Source: Halomonas sp. H10-9-1 (lineage in GTDB: Bacteria > Pseudomonadota > Gammaproteobacteria > Pseudomonadales > Halomonadaceae). Taken from it: DNA of 64,000 nt. This document shows positions 30,682 to 40,452 of this stretch, piece by piece. How positions within the stretch are numbered: the first letter of the stretch is position 1; every line of letters begins with the position of its first letter. The notes under the pieces were generated by a model. That model ran no database searches, was not told the DNA's origin, and saw only the letters and a list, made by a program, of their open reading frames with translations. The DNA is taken from positions 372,001-436,000 of the forward strand of contig NZ_JAMSHO010000001.1 in NCBI RefSeq assembly GCF_040147005.1, read 5' to 3'. A program made the translations under genes and the position numbers.

Positions 30682-32040
30682 GTGGGCGTGATCCAGAATA
30701 TCCTGGCCGTGATCGTGGTACTGGGCCTGCTGATCACCTTCCACGAGTTCGGCCACTTCTGGGTGGCCCGGCGTTGCGGGGTGAAGGTATTGCGCTTCTC
30801 GGTGGGCTTCGGCACGCCGATCTGGGCGCGGCGAGACCGCCACGGCACCGAGTTCGCCATCGCCGCCATCCCGCTGGGCGGTTACGTCAAGATGCTCGAC
30901 GAGCGTGAGGGAGAGGTGCCACCCGCGGAGCTCGAGCACGCCTTCAATCGCAAGAATGTCTGGCAGCGCATCGCCATCGTCGCCGCCGGCCCCCTGGCCA
31001 ATTTCCTGCTCGCCCTGGTGGCCTACTGGGCGCTGTTCGTGGTGGGCACCGCGACGGTGGCGCCGGTGATCGGGGAGGTGACGCCGGATTCGCCCGCCGC
31101 GCGGGGTGGCCTGGAAGCCGGACGCGAGATCACCGCGGTGCAGGGCGAGGCGGTGCGCTCCTGGGACGAAATCAACCTCAAGCTGGTGGCGGCCATCGGT
31201 GAGCCCGAGGCGCTCTCCATCGCCACCCGCGGGGCGCTCGGAGAGGTGCCGCGGGAGCACCGTGTGCCGGTGAGCGACTGGCTGGTGCGCCAGGATCCTC
31301 CGCAGCCGCTGCCAACCCTCGGCGTGGCCCCCTGGCGACCGCCGATGCCGGCGGTACTGGGCCAGGTGATGGAGGGCGAAGCCGCTGCCGAGGCGGGGCT
31401 GGTGCCCGGCGACGAGATCCTCTCCGTGGCGGGCGAGCCGGTGGCAGATTGGGGCGCGTTCGTCGATATCGTGCGTGCCAGCCCGGGGGAGAGCCTGGAA
31501 TTCGAGGTGCGCCGCGACGGCGAGACGCAGACCCTCGCGGTGACGCCCCGCGAGAACACCCTCGAGGAGGGTGTCACCATCGGTTACATCGGTGCGGGGG
31601 GGGCGCCGGTGGAGTGGCCCGAAGAGTACCGCCGCGAGATCCGCTACGGCCCGGTGGCCGCGGTGGGCGAGGCATTCGCGCGCACCGGCGAGATGATCAC
31701 GCTGACTTTCGATGCGGTGCGCAAGATGCTGGTCGGGATGATCTCGCCCTCCAACCTCTCGGGACCGATCACCATCGCCCAGATCTCCGGCGACTCGGCG
31801 CGCGCCGGCCTGGAGAGCTTCGTCGGCTTCCTGGCCTACCTGTCGATCAGCCTGGGGGTGCTCAACCTGCTGCCGATTCCAGTGCTCGATGGTGGCCACC
31901 TGCTCTACTATGCCATGGAGGTGGTACGCGGTCGGCCGGTCTCGGAGCGCACCCAGGCCATCGGCCTACGCATCGGCCTGGCACTGGTGGGGACCCTGAT
32001 GCTGATGGCGATCTATTTCGACCTGATGCGACTCTGGTAG
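30682..32040 (+). CDS. rseP: RIP metalloprotease RseP
   Basis: A site-2 intramembrane protease that cleaves anti-sigma factor RseA, releasing sigma-E in response to outer-membrane protein misfolding. It has 452 residues. The zinc motif HEFGH (21-25) is in the first membrane helix, two PDZ domains occupy about 110-300, and the third ligand region LNLLPIPVLDGGH lies near the C-terminus. The start is GTG at 30682, behind aggaggag. It lies directly upstream of bamA, coupling surveillance with assembly. Confidence 0.95.
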   Translation: MGVIQNILAVIVVLGLLITFHEFGHFWVARRCGVKVLRFSVGFGTPIWARRDRHGTEFAIAAIPLGGYVKMLDEREGEVPPAELEHAFNRKNVWQRIAIVAAGPLANFLLALVAYWALFVVGTATVAPVIGEVTPDSPAARGGLEAGREITAVQGEAVRSWDEINLKLVAAIGEPEALSIATRGALGEVPREHRVPVSDWLVRQDPPQPLPTLGVAPWRPPMPAVLGQVMEGEAAAEAGLVPGDEILSVAGEPVADWGAFVDIVRASPGESLEFEVRRDGETQTLAVTPRENTLEEGVTIGYIGAGGAPVEWPEEYRREIRYGPVAAVGEAFARTGEMITLTFDAVRKMLVGMISPSNLSGPITIAQISGDSARAGLESFVGFLAYLSISLGVLNLLPIPVLDGGHLLYYAMEVVRGRPVSERTQAIGLRIGLALVGTLMLMAIYFDLMRLW

Positions 32041-32053
32041 GCCCTCCCTCGCC

Positions 32054-32081
32054 TTGTCAGTGGGGCGCACAAATGTATAAG
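32054..32081 (+). promoter_or_regulatory. Candidate promoter for bamA
   Basis: TTGTCA (32054-32059), 16-base spacer, TATAAG (32076-32081), about 48 bases before the bamA ATG. No sigma-E-like GGAACTT is seen here. Confidence 0.5.
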
Positions 32082-32129
32082 GTGCCTGTCTGGACAGGTT
32101 TGGCAGATCAACGCGAGCGAATCGACTGC

Positions 32130-34478
32130 ATGAAAATCAAGACCATCGGACTGGCGGCACTGCTGCTTGCCGGGGCCAGCGTGGCCCAGGCGGAATCTTT
32201 CGACGTTGCCGACATTCGGGTGGAGGGCCTGCAGCGCATCTCTGCCGCCTCCGTCTTCAACGCCTTTCCTGTCACCGCCCGGGATCGCGTCGACGAGCGC
32301 GAACTCGCCGAGGCGGCCCGCGAACTCTTCGCCACCGGCCTGTTCGAGGATGTCAGTCTGGCCCGCGAGGGCGACGTGTTGATCATCCAGGTGGTCGAGC
32401 GCCCCACCATCAGTCGCCTCAATATCGACGGCAACCGTCAGCTCGATGAAGGCCAACTGCGCCAGGGGCTGCGCGAGGCCGGCCTCGAGGAGGGCCAGGT
32501 GCTGCAGCTCTCCACCCTGGAGGAGATCGAGCGCGAGCTCGAGGGCGTCTATCAGGCCCAGGGGCGCTACAGCGCCAGCATCGAGACCAGCGTGCGCGAG
32601 ATCGACGAGGGTCGTGTCCAGGTCGATATCGATATCGATGAGGGGGCCGTGGCCAAGATCCGCCAGATCAACATCGTCGGCAACGAGGCGTTCGATGATG
32701 AGACGCTGCGTGAGGTGTTCGAGCTGAACGACCGCCCGGGCCGCATCTTCGGCTGGTTCTCCAAGGACCAGTACTCCCGCGAGGCCCTGGCCGGCGATCT
32801 CGAGCGTCTGCGCTCCTTCTACCTGGATCGCGGCTACGTCAACTTCAATGTCGAGTCGACCCAGGTCTCGATCAGTCCCGACAAGTCCGAGATCTTCGTC
32901 ACCATCAACATCAACGAGGGCGGCGAGTATCGGCTTGGCGACGTGCGCTTCGTGGGCGACCTGACGATCAGCGAGCGCGAGGCGCGTGAGCTGCTGAAGG
33001 TCACCCCGGGCGAGACCTTCTCGCGCAGCGACGTCACCGCCTCCACCGAGGCGCTGCGTGCCCGCCTGGGTGCCGACGGCTTCGCCTTCGCCAGCGTCGA
33101 CGGCATCCCCGAGACCGGCGCCGATGGCGAGACCGTCGACCTGGTATTCCGGGTCGACCCGGGCCGCCGTGCCTATGTGCGGCGCATCGAGTTCGTCGGC
33201 AACACCACCACCATGGACGAGGTGCTGCGTCGCGAGATGATCCAGATGGAGGGGGCGCCGGCCTCCACCGAGGCGATCAGCCGGTCCCAGCAGCGCCTGG
33301 AGCGCCTGGGCTTCTTCAAGCAGGTCGAGGTGGAGACCCAGCCGGTGGCCGGCGAGCCGGACAAGCTCGATGTCACCTACAACGTCGAGGAGCAGCCCTC
33401 CGGCTCGATCTCCGCCAGCATCGGCTTCTCGCAGAGCGCCGGCGTCATCTACGGGGTGGGCCTTTCCCAGAGCAACTTCCTGGGCACCGGCAACCGGGTG
33501 AACATCGGCGCCCAGCGCAGCGATACCTTCACCAGCCTCAACTTCGGCTTCACCGACCCCTACTGGACCATGGACGGGATCTCCCGGGGCTATAACCTCT
33601 ACTATCGCGAGTCCGATTACGAGGACTCCGATATCTCCACCTACTCCACCGACGCCTACGGTGCGGGGATCAACTTCGGTTATCCGATCAACGAGCTCAC
33701 GCGCCTGAACTTCGGTACCGCGGTGGAAGACCTGACCATCAAGACCTACAACGACACGGCGTCGGAGATCAAGCGTTACGTCGACGAGCAGGGCGCCGAT
33801 GCCCAGGCCCTGAAGCTGACCGCCAGCTGGACCCGCAACAACCTCAACCGCGGCATCATGCCCACCGACGGCAGCTATCAGCGCCTGTCGCTGGAGACCG
33901 CGGTGCCGGGCAGCGACGCCGAGTATGCCAAGCTGCGCGCCCAGGCGCGCCAGCTCTTCGCGCTGGACGACAACCACAGCTGGGCGCTGAAGTTCAGCGG
34001 CGAGCTGGGCTATGCCGATACCCTGGGCGGCAGCGATCCCTATCCGTTCTACGAAAACTTCTATGCCGGCGGCCTGGGCTCGGTGCGCGGCTTCACCGGC
34101 AATACCCTCGGTGAGCCCACCACCCCCTCGGGCAACTCCACTCGCGACCGCACCCTGGGCGGTAACGTGCTGGTACAGGGCAGCGCCGAGCTGATCTTCC
34201 CGACGCCCTTCGTGGGCGACCAGCGCACGGTGCAGAGCTCGCTGTTCATCGACGGCGGCAACACCTTCCTCTCCGACTGCTATCCGGTGCTGGACGCCGA
34301 TGCGCCGGCTAGTTGCAACTCGGGGGTTGACCTCGGTGACCTGCGCTACAGCGTCGGCCTGGGACTCTCCTGGCTGACCCCGGTGGGCCCGCTGACCTTC
34401 AGCGTCGCCGAGCCGCTCAACGACGAAAGCGGTGACGATACCCAGTTCTTCCAGTTCTCACTCGGCCAGACCTTCTGA
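32130..34478 (+). CDS. bamA: Outer membrane protein assembly factor BamA
   Basis: The central, essential component of the BAM complex that folds beta-barrel proteins into the outer membrane. It has 782 residues. A signal peptide (1-22, ending SVAQA) precedes five POTRA repeats (to about residue 420) and a C-terminal 16-strand Omp85 barrel. The barrel includes the VRGF motif in GGLGSVRGFTGN and ends in phenylalanine (FSLGQTF), the usual BAM recognition signal. The open frame extends far upstream, but the ATG at 32130 begins the signal peptide. skp follows after 62 bases. Confidence 0.96.
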   Translation: MKIKTIGLAALLLAGASVAQAESFDVADIRVEGLQRISAASVFNAFPVTARDRVDERELAEAARELFATGLFEDVSLAREGDVLIIQVVERPTISRLNIDGNRQLDEGQLRQGLREAGLEEGQVLQLSTLEEIERELEGVYQAQGRYSASIETSVREIDEGRVQVDIDIDEGAVAKIRQINIVGNEAFDDETLREVFELNDRPGRIFGWFSKDQYSREALAGDLERLRSFYLDRGYVNFNVESTQVSISPDKSEIFVTININEGGEYRLGDVRFVGDLTISEREARELLKVTPGETFSRSDVTASTEALRARLGADGFAFASVDGIPETGADGETVDLVFRVDPGRRAYVRRIEFVGNTTTMDEVLRREMIQMEGAPASTEAISRSQQRLERLGFFKQVEVETQPVAGEPDKLDVTYNVEEQPSGSISASIGFSQSAGVIYGVGLSQSNFLGTGNRVNIGAQRSDTFTSLNFGFTDPYWTMDGISRGYNLYYRESDYEDSDISTYSTDAYGAGINFGYPINELTRLNFGTAVEDLTIKTYNDTASEIKRYVDEQGADAQALKLTASWTRNNLNRGIMPTDGSYQRLSLETAVPGSDAEYAKLRAQARQLFALDDNHSWALKFSGELGYADTLGGSDPYPFYENFYAGGLGSVRGFTGNTLGEPTTPSGNSTRDRTLGGNVLVQGSAELIFPTPFVGDQRTVQSSLFIDGGNTFLSDCYPVLDADAPASCNSGVDLGDLRYSVGLGLSWLTPVGPLTFSVAEPLNDESGDDTQFFQFSLGQTF

Positions 34479-34540
34479 CCGGGAATCGATAACCCAGACC
34501 CTCGGCCGCCGCCGTCGGTGTCCGCAACCGGAGCCCTACC

Positions 34541-35023
34541 ATGCGCAAGTTGACCGCCGCCTTCGCCTTTCTGATGATGACCGCCATCGCGCTGCCGGCG
34601 CTGGCCGCCGATGTGGCGGTGCTGGATTGGCGTCGTGCGCTGATGGAGACCGATGCGGCCCAGAGCTCCTTGAGCGAGCTGGAGAGCCGGGTCGGCAGCC
34701 AGCAGCAGCAGGCCCAGGCCCTCGAGCAGGAGCTCAACCAGCTCCAGCAGCGTGCCAGCAGCCTCAGCGACAGCGAGCGCCAGCAGGCCAACCAGAAGGT
34801 GGCCGAGCTCAATCGCCTGATGGGCGAGGTCGTGCAGGCCCGCCAGGAGTCCGAGCAGGCCCTGCTGCAGCGCGCCGAACCCAAGCTGCAGCAGGCGGTG
34901 GAACAGATCATCGCCCGTCACAGCATCCAGGTGCTGGTGGAGCCCCAGGGCGTGCTGCACGCCGAGCGTGACCTGCAGGACGTCACCGCCGAGGTGACCG
35001 AGATCCTCAACTCCATGCTGTGA
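34541..35023 (+). CDS. skp: Periplasmic chaperone Skp (OmpH family)
   Basis: A trimeric chaperone that carries unfolded outer-membrane proteins across the periplasm to BAM. It has 160 residues. The signal peptide MRKLTAAFAFLMMTAIALPA ends at LAADVAV. The mature part is a long Gln/Glu-rich coiled coil (EQELNQLQQRASSLSD and around), forming the tentacle arms, with a C-terminal beta element near IQVLVEPQGVLHA. It lies between bamA and lpxD, the standard position. Confidence 0.93.
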   Translation: MRKLTAAFAFLMMTAIALPALAADVAVLDWRRALMETDAAQSSLSELESRVGSQQQQAQALEQELNQLQQRASSLSDSERQQANQKVAELNRLMGEVVQARQESEQALLQRAEPKLQQAVEQIIARHSIQVLVEPQGVLHAERDLQDVTAEVTEILNSML

Positions 35024-35041
35024 CCGCGGCGGGCCCTCACC

Positions 35042-36079
35042 ATGACGCGAAGCACTATTCCCAAGATGACCCTGGGTGATCTGGCCGAACGGCTGGGGGC
35101 TCGCCTGGTCGGCGATGCCGAGCGCCGGGTCGGTGGCCTGGCCACCCTGAGCGAGGCCGGGCCGGACCAGGTGACCTTCCTGGCCAACCGGGCCTACCTC
35201 AAGGAGCTGCCCGGCACCCGAGCCGCGGCGGTGCTGCTGCATCCCCAGCACGCCGAGGCCTGCCCGGTGGACCGGCTCGAGCTCGACAACCCCTACCTGG
35301 GCTACGCCGCGGCCTCGCGGCTATTCGATTCCCTGGCGAGTCGTGAGCCGGCCGGTATCCACCCCTCGGCGGTGGTGGATCCCACGGCGACCCTGGGGGC
35401 ACGGGTCGAGGTGGGTGCCAATGCGGTGGTCGAGGCCGGTGCCCGGTTGGGCGATGACGTCAGCATCGGGGCCGGCTCGGTGGTCGGCGCCGATACCACC
35501 ATCGGTGCCGGGTCGCGCCTGCATGCCAACGTTACCGTCTACCATGGCGTGGTGATCGGCGCGCGGGTGATCCTGCACAGTGGCTGCGTGGTCGGCGGCG
35601 ACGGCTTCGGCTTCGCCCACGACGGCAGTCGCTGGCACAAGATCGCCCAGCTCGGCGGCGTGGTGTTGGGCGACGACGTCGAGGTCGGCAGCTGCTCGAG
35701 CATCGATCGCGGTGCCCTGGGGGATACCCTGATCGGCGATGATGTCAAGATCGACAGCCAGGTGCAGATCGCCCATAACGTGCAGATCGGCGAACACAGC
35801 GCCCTGGCCGGGTGCGTGGGCATCGCCGGCTCGACGAAGGTGGGGCGGCACTGCATGCTGGGCGGCGGCGTGGGCCTGGCTGGCCACCTGACCCTCTGCG
35901 ATGGCGTACAGGTGACCGGCATGAGCCTGGTCACCAACTCCATCCACGAGCCGGGCGTCTACTCCTCGGGCACCGGGGCCATGGCCAATGCCCAGTGGCG
36001 CAAGAACGCGGTGCGCTTCAAGCAGTTGGACGACATGGCCAAGCGACTCGCTAGTCTCGAGCGGGCGCGCGGTGCTTGA
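35042..36079 (+). CDS. lpxD: UDP-3-O-(3-hydroxyacyl)glucosamine N-acyltransferase
   Basis: The third step of lipid A synthesis: adds the N-linked hydroxyacyl chain from ACP. It has 345 residues, full length. An N-terminal uridine-binding domain (to about 100) leads into a left-handed beta-helix of hexapeptide repeats (GARVEVGANAVVEAGARLGD), with the catalytic histidine region VGGDGFGFAHDG and AHNVQIGEHSALAG. The C-terminal helix reads RFKQLDDMAKRLASLER. It precedes fabZ, which has its own promoter just beyond the lpxD stop. Confidence 0.95.
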   Translation: MTRSTIPKMTLGDLAERLGARLVGDAERRVGGLATLSEAGPDQVTFLANRAYLKELPGTRAAAVLLHPQHAEACPVDRLELDNPYLGYAAASRLFDSLASREPAGIHPSAVVDPTATLGARVEVGANAVVEAGARLGDDVSIGAGSVVGADTTIGAGSRLHANVTVYHGVVIGARVILHSGCVVGGDGFGFAHDGSRWHKIAQLGGVVLGDDVEVGSCSSIDRGALGDTLIGDDVKIDSQVQIAHNVQIGEHSALAGCVGIAGSTKVGRHCMLGGGVGLAGHLTLCDGVQVTGMSLVTNSIHEPGVYSSGTGAMANAQWRKNAVRFKQLDDMAKRLASLERARGA

Positions 36080-36103
36080 GGGCGTTGCGGGGGGCGCTAT
36101 AAT
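36076..36103 (+). promoter_or_regulatory. Sigma70 promoter for fabZ-lpxA-lpxB
   Basis: TTGAGG (36076-36081), 16-base spacer, perfect TATAAT (36098-36103), overlapping the lpxD stop and about 78 bases before fabZ. Confidence 0.65.
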
Positions 36104-36180
36104 CCCTCGCCAGGCCGGCATGGTCGCCGACTCTCGCCTGCCGTGATGGCAGGCATTCCGAGACTTCAGAGGTTGTGACG

Positions 36181-36624
36181 ATGGTAATGGACATCAACGA
36201 GATCCGTGAGTATCTGCCCCACCGCTATCCTTTCCTGCTGGTGGACCGGGTCACCGAGCTGGCCCTGGGCGAGACCATCGTTGCCTACAAGAATGTCAGC
36301 ATCAACGAACCCTTCTTCAATGGCCACTTTCCTCACCACCCGATCATGCCCGGTGTGCTGGTGATCGAGGCGCTGGCCCAGGCCTGTGGCATCCTCGGCT
36401 TCAAGACCGTCAACAAGCTGCCCGCCGACGGCTATGTCTACTACCTGGTGGGCAGCGATAACGTGCGCTTCAAGCGCCCGGTCATGCCCGGCGACCGGCT
36501 CGACCTGCGCGCCGACGTGATGCGCGAGAAGCGGGGCATCTGGAAGTTTGCCTGCAAGGCCAGCGTGGCCGGCGAGCTGGCCTGCGAAGCCGAGATCATC
36601 TGCGCCGAGAGGAAGGTCGCTTGA
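36181..36624 (+). CDS. fabZ: 3-hydroxyacyl-[acyl-carrier-protein] dehydratase FabZ
   Basis: Dehydrates 3-hydroxyacyl-ACP in fatty acid elongation. It competes with LpxA for hydroxymyristoyl-ACP, so the two genes are usually neighbours. It has 147 residues from the ATG at 36181, which lies seven bases after agaggt. GTG at 36175 and ATG at 36187 are alternatives. The hot-dog fold motif [20 protein letters not shown] supplies catalytic H49 and E63. The last four bases overlap the lpxA start. Confidence 0.95.
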   Translation: MVMDINEIREYLPHRYPFLLVDRVTELALGETIVAYKNVSINEPFFNGHFPHHPIMPGVLVIEALAQACGILGFKTVNKLPADGYVYYLVGSDNVRFKRPVMPGDRLDLRADVMREKRGIWKFACKASVAGELACEAEIICAERKVA

Positions 36625-37388
36625 TTCATCCCACCGCCCTCATCGACCCCGCCGCGCGGTTGGCCGGCGACGTGGAGGTCGGCCCCTTCACGGTGGTCGG
36701 CCCCGACGTGGAGATCGGCCCCGGATCGCGTATCGGTCCCCACGTGGTGATCAAGGGGCCGACGGTGCTCGGTGCCCGCACGCGTATCTTCCAGTTCGCC
36801 TCGGTGGGCGAGGACTGCCAGGACAAGAAGTATAGCGGCGAGCCGACCCGCCTGGTGATGGGCGATGACAACGTGGTCCGCGAAGGGGTCACCCTGCACC
36901 GCGGCACCGTCCAGGATCGTGGCGAGACCACCATCGGCTCGCGCAACCTGTTCATGGCCTATGTCCATGTGGGTCACGATTGCGTGATCGGCAACGACTG
37001 CATCCTCGCCAACCAGGTGACCCTGGCGGGGCACGTCAAGGTGGGGGACTTCGCCATTCTCGGCGGGCTCTCCGCCGTGCACCAGTTCTGCCACTTCGGC
37101 ACCCATGCCATGGCTGGCGGCGGCTCCATCATCACCAAGGACACCCCCGCCTACGTGATGATCAATGGCAACCCCGCCCAGGTTCACGGCCTCAACCTGG
37201 TGGGGCTCAAGCGCCGCGGCTTCTCGCGCGACGCCCTCAAGGCGCTGGGCGAGGCCTACAAGCTGGTCTATCGCCAGGGACTCACCGTCGAGCAGGCGCT
37301 CGCCGAGATTCGCCGGCGCTTCCCGCTTGACGAGACCGAGGCGTTCGCCGAGTCCATCGAGGCCTCGACCCGCGGCATCATTCGCTAG
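36621..37388 (+). CDS. lpxA: Acyl-[acyl-carrier-protein]--UDP-N-acetylglucosamine O-acyltransferase
   Basis: The first reaction of lipid A synthesis: acylates UDP-GlcNAc at O-3. It has 255 residues. The N-terminus [14 protein letters not shown] is the family standard, and it is read from a TTG start codon at 36621, with aggaagg just upstream and a four-base overlap with fabZ. The beta-helix contains [20 protein letters not shown] and the catalytic region [20 protein letters not shown]. The C-terminal helical part is complete. lpxB begins three bases after its stop codon. Confidence 0.95.
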   Translation: MIHPTALIDPAARLAGDVEVGPFTVVGPDVEIGPGSRIGPHVVIKGPTVLGARTRIFQFASVGEDCQDKKYSGEPTRLVMGDDNVVREGVTLHRGTVQDRGETTIGSRNLFMAYVHVGHDCVIGNDCILANQVTLAGHVKVGDFAILGGLSAVHQFCHFGTHAMAGGGSIITKDTPAYVMINGNPAQVHGLNLVGLKRRGFSRDALKALGEAYKLVYRQGLTVEQALAEIRRRFPLDETEAFAESIEASTRGIIR

Positions 37389-37390
37389 CC

Positions 37391-38617
37391 ATGTCCGCTG
37401 ACGAGCCAGCCGTCGTGCAGCGCATCTACCTGGTGGCCGGCGAGCTCTCCGGGGATATCCTCGGCGCCGGCCTGATGCGGGCCCTCAAGGCGCGCCATCC
37501 CGGGGTCGCGTTCCGCGGCATCGGTGGTCCGCGCATGATCGAGGAGGGCATCGACAGCCGCTTCCCGCTGGAGACCCTCTCGGTGATGGGGCTGGTCGAG
37601 GTGCTCAAGCACCTGCCCCGGCTGATCGGCGTGCGCCGCGAGCTCAGGCGCGATGCCCTGGCCTGGCGGCCCGATATCATGATCGGCATCGACGCCCCCG
37701 ACTTCAATCTCGGCCTGGAGCGGCAACTGCGCGAGGCCGGGCTGACCACCGCCCACTACGTCAGCCCCTCGGTGTGGGCGTGGCGCCAGGGGCGGGTCAA
37801 GGGCATCAGTCGCTCCGTCGATGCCATGCTCACCTTCCTGCCCTTCGAGGCCGCCTTCTACGCGCGTCACCGTGTTCCCGTGGCCTTCGTCGGCCACCCG
37901 CTGGCCGATGAGTTACCGCTTGAGAACGATCGTGCCGCCGCCCGCGCCGAACTGGGCCTGCCCGAAGCGGGCGAAGTGCTCGCCGTGCTGCCCGGCTCCC
38001 GGGCCGGCGAGATCCGCTTCCTGGGCGAGGCCTTCCTCGCCGCCGCCGAGCGGCTGTGCGCCGTGCGCCCGGGACTCTCGGTGGTGATCCCCGCGGCCAC
38101 GCCGGAACGGCGCGGCGAACTCGAGGCGCTGCTCGCTGCCTGCCCCGCCCTTGCCGAGCGCTTGACCCTGCTCGACGGCCGGGCCCGGGAGGTCATGGTG
38201 GCAAGCGATGCCGTGCTGCTCGCCTCGGGAACCGCGGCGCTGGAGGCGATGCTCTGTCATCGCTCCATGCTGGTCGCCTACCGCATGGCGCCGGCCACTC
38301 ACTGGCTGGCGAAGCGGTTGGTGAAGACCGAATGGATCTCGTTGCCCAACCTGATCGCCCGCGAGAGCCTGGTGCCGGAGCTGATTCAGGAGGCGGCGAG
38401 CCCCGAGGCGATCGCCGAACGTCTCGGCGAGATGCTTGACGACGTCGCCGGTCGGGCATCCCTGGAGGCGCGCTTCGCCCGGATGCATGCCGGCCTGCAG
38501 CGTGATGCCAGCCGCCGCGCCGCCGAGGCGATCGAGGCGTTGGTGGCGGGTCGTCCGCTGCCGGCCAGCGTCGCGCCCGAACGGGGCGCCGAGAGGGGCG
38601 GGGAGATCGCCTCGTGA
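37391..38617 (+). CDS. lpxB: Lipid-A-disaccharide synthase
   Basis: A family-19 glycosyltransferase that condenses UDP-diacylglucosamine with lipid X to form the lipid A disaccharide. It has 408 residues, slightly longer than E. coli (382). Motifs are [57 protein letters not shown] and [12 protein letters not shown]. Hydrophobic patches fit peripheral binding to the inner membrane. Its stop overlaps the rnhB start (GTGA). Confidence 0.95.
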   Translation: MSADEPAVVQRIYLVAGELSGDILGAGLMRALKARHPGVAFRGIGGPRMIEEGIDSRFPLETLSVMGLVEVLKHLPRLIGVRRELRRDALAWRPDIMIGIDAPDFNLGLERQLREAGLTTAHYVSPSVWAWRQGRVKGISRSVDAMLTFLPFEAAFYARHRVPVAFVGHPLADELPLENDRAAARAELGLPEAGEVLAVLPGSRAGEIRFLGEAFLAAAERLCAVRPGLSVVIPAATPERRGELEALLAACPALAERLTLLDGRAREVMVASDAVLLASGTAALEAMLCHRSMLVAYRMAPATHWLAKRLVKTEWISLPNLIARESLVPELIQEAASPEAIAERLGEMLDDVAGRASLEARFARMHAGLQRDASRRAAEAIEALVAGRPLPASVAPERGAERGGEIAS

Positions 38618-39240
38618 CGCCGGGGAAGGGCAGGGACCGTGAACTGCCGCCGCTGGTGGTCGACTACACCGGCGAGCGGCTCGCCGGTGTCGACGAGGTG
38701 GGGCGTGGCCCGCTGGTGGGCAGCGTGGTGGCCGCCGCGGTGATCCTCGACCCGACGTGCCCGATCCCGGGGCTCGGTGACTCCAAGACGCTGAGCGCCA
38801 GGCGCCGCGAGCTCCTGGACGGGGAGATTCGTGCCAAGGCACTGGCCTTCGCCGTGGCCGAGGCCTCCCCCGGCGAGGTGGACGAGCTCAATATCTTCCA
38901 CGCCACCCATCTCGCCATGCGCCGCGCCATCGATGCCCTGGCCCCGGCGGCCGAGTACCTGCTGGTGGACGGCAATCGCCTGCCCGGGCATCATGTTCCC
39001 GGCCAGGCAGTGGTCAAGGGCGACGCCCGCCATGCGGCCATCGCCGCGGCCTCGATACTCGCCAAGGTGGCCCGGGATGCCCAGATGCTGGCCCTCGATG
39101 CCCGACACCCCGACTACGGCTTCGCCCGCCACAAGGGCTACCCGACCCGCGAGCACCTGGCCGCCCTGGAGCGCCTGGGGCCACTGCCGGAGCACCGCCG
39201 CTCCTTCGGCCCGGTCAAGCGCCAGCTGGCGCTGTTCTAG
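38614..39240 (+). CDS. rnhB: Ribonuclease HII
   Basis: Degrades RNA in RNA-DNA hybrids and removes single ribonucleotides from DNA. It has 208 residues from a GTG start that overlaps the lpxB stop. Catalytic acidic residues are in [13 protein letters not shown] (Asp, Glu) and [10 protein letters not shown] (Asp); the substrate-binding region is [16 protein letters not shown]. In related genomes rnhB runs straight into dnaE; here 1.6 kb of repeat and IS DNA separates them. Confidence 0.95.
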   Translation: MTPGKGRDRELPPLVVDYTGERLAGVDEVGRGPLVGSVVAAAVILDPTCPIPGLGDSKTLSARRRELLDGEIRAKALAFAVAEASPGEVDELNIFHATHLAMRRAIDALAPAAEYLLVDGNRLPGHHVPGQAVVKGDARHAAIAAASILAKVARDAQMLALDARHPDYGFARHKGYPTREHLAALERLGPLPEHRRSFGPVKRQLALF

Positions 39241-39260
39241 GCCTTTCAAGCAACACCACG

Positions 39261-39316
39261 AGAGGCGCCGGGAGCAGGTCGTAGAGGAGGTCCTATGCCA
39301 TGGATGGCATCGGTAG
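39261..39316. repeat. Palindromic intergenic repeat, copy 2, left half
   Basis: gcgccgggagcaggtcgtag and the following aggaggtcct, ccatggatgg and cggtag correspond to the left half of the repeat at 15201-15390. The right half resumes at 40730 after the insertion sequence. Its outer arm (cgggagcaggtcg) pairs with cgacctgctgccgg at 40762-40775. Confidence 0.85.
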
Positions 39317-39323
39317 CAATGGG

Positions 39324-39337
39324 ATGGAGTCCTCCCC
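39324..39337 (+). repeat. Left subterminal inverted repeat of the IS1111 element
   Basis: atggagtcctcccc, an exact inverted match of 40713-40726. Confidence 0.9.
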
Positions 39338-39411
39338 ACCCTATATCGGCGTCGTTGCGCCACACTGGTGGGCGAGAACACCAACCAGCCTGAGGGTGAG
39401 GAGAACTCGTC

Positions 39412-40452
39412 ATGAACATTACCCGTGTCGGCGTCGATATCGCAAAGTCTGTTTTTCATGTCCACGGCGTCGATCGCCATGATCAGGTGCAGTGGCAAGG
39501 TAAGTACACCCGCGAAAAATGGCTGAATGCGGTCAGCAAGCGGGTGCCGGCGGGAGCCGAGATCGGCATGGAAGCCTGTGCCTCGTCTCACTTCTGGGCG
39601 CGGGCCCTGCAGGCGCGGGGCTATCGCGTCAAGTTGATCGCCGCACAGTTCGTGACGCCCTACGTGAAGAGCAACAAGAATGACCGGGTCGACGCCGAAG
39701 CGATCTGTGAAGCCATGGGGCGGCCCAGTATGCGCTTCGTGGCCGTCAAGAGCGTCGCTCAGCAGGATACCCAGGCGGCACACCGCATTCGTGAAGAGCT
39801 GGTACGGCAGCGCACGGCCAAGGCCAACCAGATACGCGGGCTGGTGGGGGAGTATGGCCTGGTCGCTCCGGTGGGTATCGGTCAGTTGCGTGCCGCCCTG
39901 CCTCGCTGGCTGGAAGCGGCAGACAACGGGCTGACGGATGCCTTTCGTGTCCTGCTTGCCGGCCTTGCCGAGGATCTGCGCCACCTGGATGAGCGCATCG
40001 CGACGGTCACGGCAAGCCTCGAGCGACAGGCCAAGACCGACCCCGTGGCCAAGCGGCTGATGACGCTGCAGGGTATCGGTCCACTGACCGCCACCGCGCT
40101 GGCCGGCGCCCTCGGCGATGGCAAGAGCTTTCGGCGCGGGCGAGATTTTGCCGCCTCGCTCGGCTTGACGCCGCGACAGCACAGCACCGGGGGGCGAGAC
40201 CGCCTGCTGGGCATCAGCAAACGCGGCGACAGTTACCTGCGCAAGCTACTGGTGCATGGCGCGCGCTCGGTGCTCCGGCATGTGGGCACCAAGGACGACG
40301 GCCTGAGCCAGTGGGTCAGGCACCTGGCCGAGCACAAGCATGCCAATGTGGCGGTCGTCGCACTGGCCAACAAGACGGCACGGATCGCCTGGGCGGTAAC
40401 CCGCCATGAGACGGCCTATGATGCGTCGCTGGCGTCGCGGCTGTCGGCATGA
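39412..40452 (+). CDS. IS110/IS1111-family transposase
   Basis: A 346-residue DEDD-type recombinase. The N-terminal RuvC-like domain starts MNITRVGVDIAKSVFHVHG, with the first Asp at residue 9, a Glu in GMEAC, and aspartates in KNDRVDAEAI. The C-terminal Transposase_20 domain includes LQGIGPLTATALAGALGDG and the GARSVL stretch holding the presumed nucleophilic serine. The reading frame is intact and full length, so the element may be active. It starts at ATG after gtgaggagaactcgtc. Known relatives insert at specific sites directed by an element-encoded RNA. Confidence 0.93.
   Translation: MNITRVGVDIAKSVFHVHGVDRHDQVQWQGKYTREKWLNAVSKRVPAGAEIGMEACASSHFWARALQARGYRVKLIAAQFVTPYVKSNKNDRVDAEAICEAMGRPSMRFVAVKSVAQQDTQAAHRIREELVRQRTAKANQIRGLVGEYGLVAPVGIGQLRAALPRWLEAADNGLTDAFRVLLAGLAEDLRHLDERIATVTASLERQAKTDPVAKRLMTLQGIGPLTATALAGALGDGKSFRRGRDFAASLGLTPRQHSTGGRDRLLGISKRGDSYLRKLLVHGARSVLRHVGTKDDGLSQWVRHLAEHKHANVAVVALANKTARIAWAVTRHETAYDASLASRLSA

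Noticed and set aside
32013..33977. 650-codon minus-strand frame opposite bamA
   Set aside because: Antisense shadow of bamA; composition is artefactual (Val/Leu/Gly/Asp-rich with no known motif).
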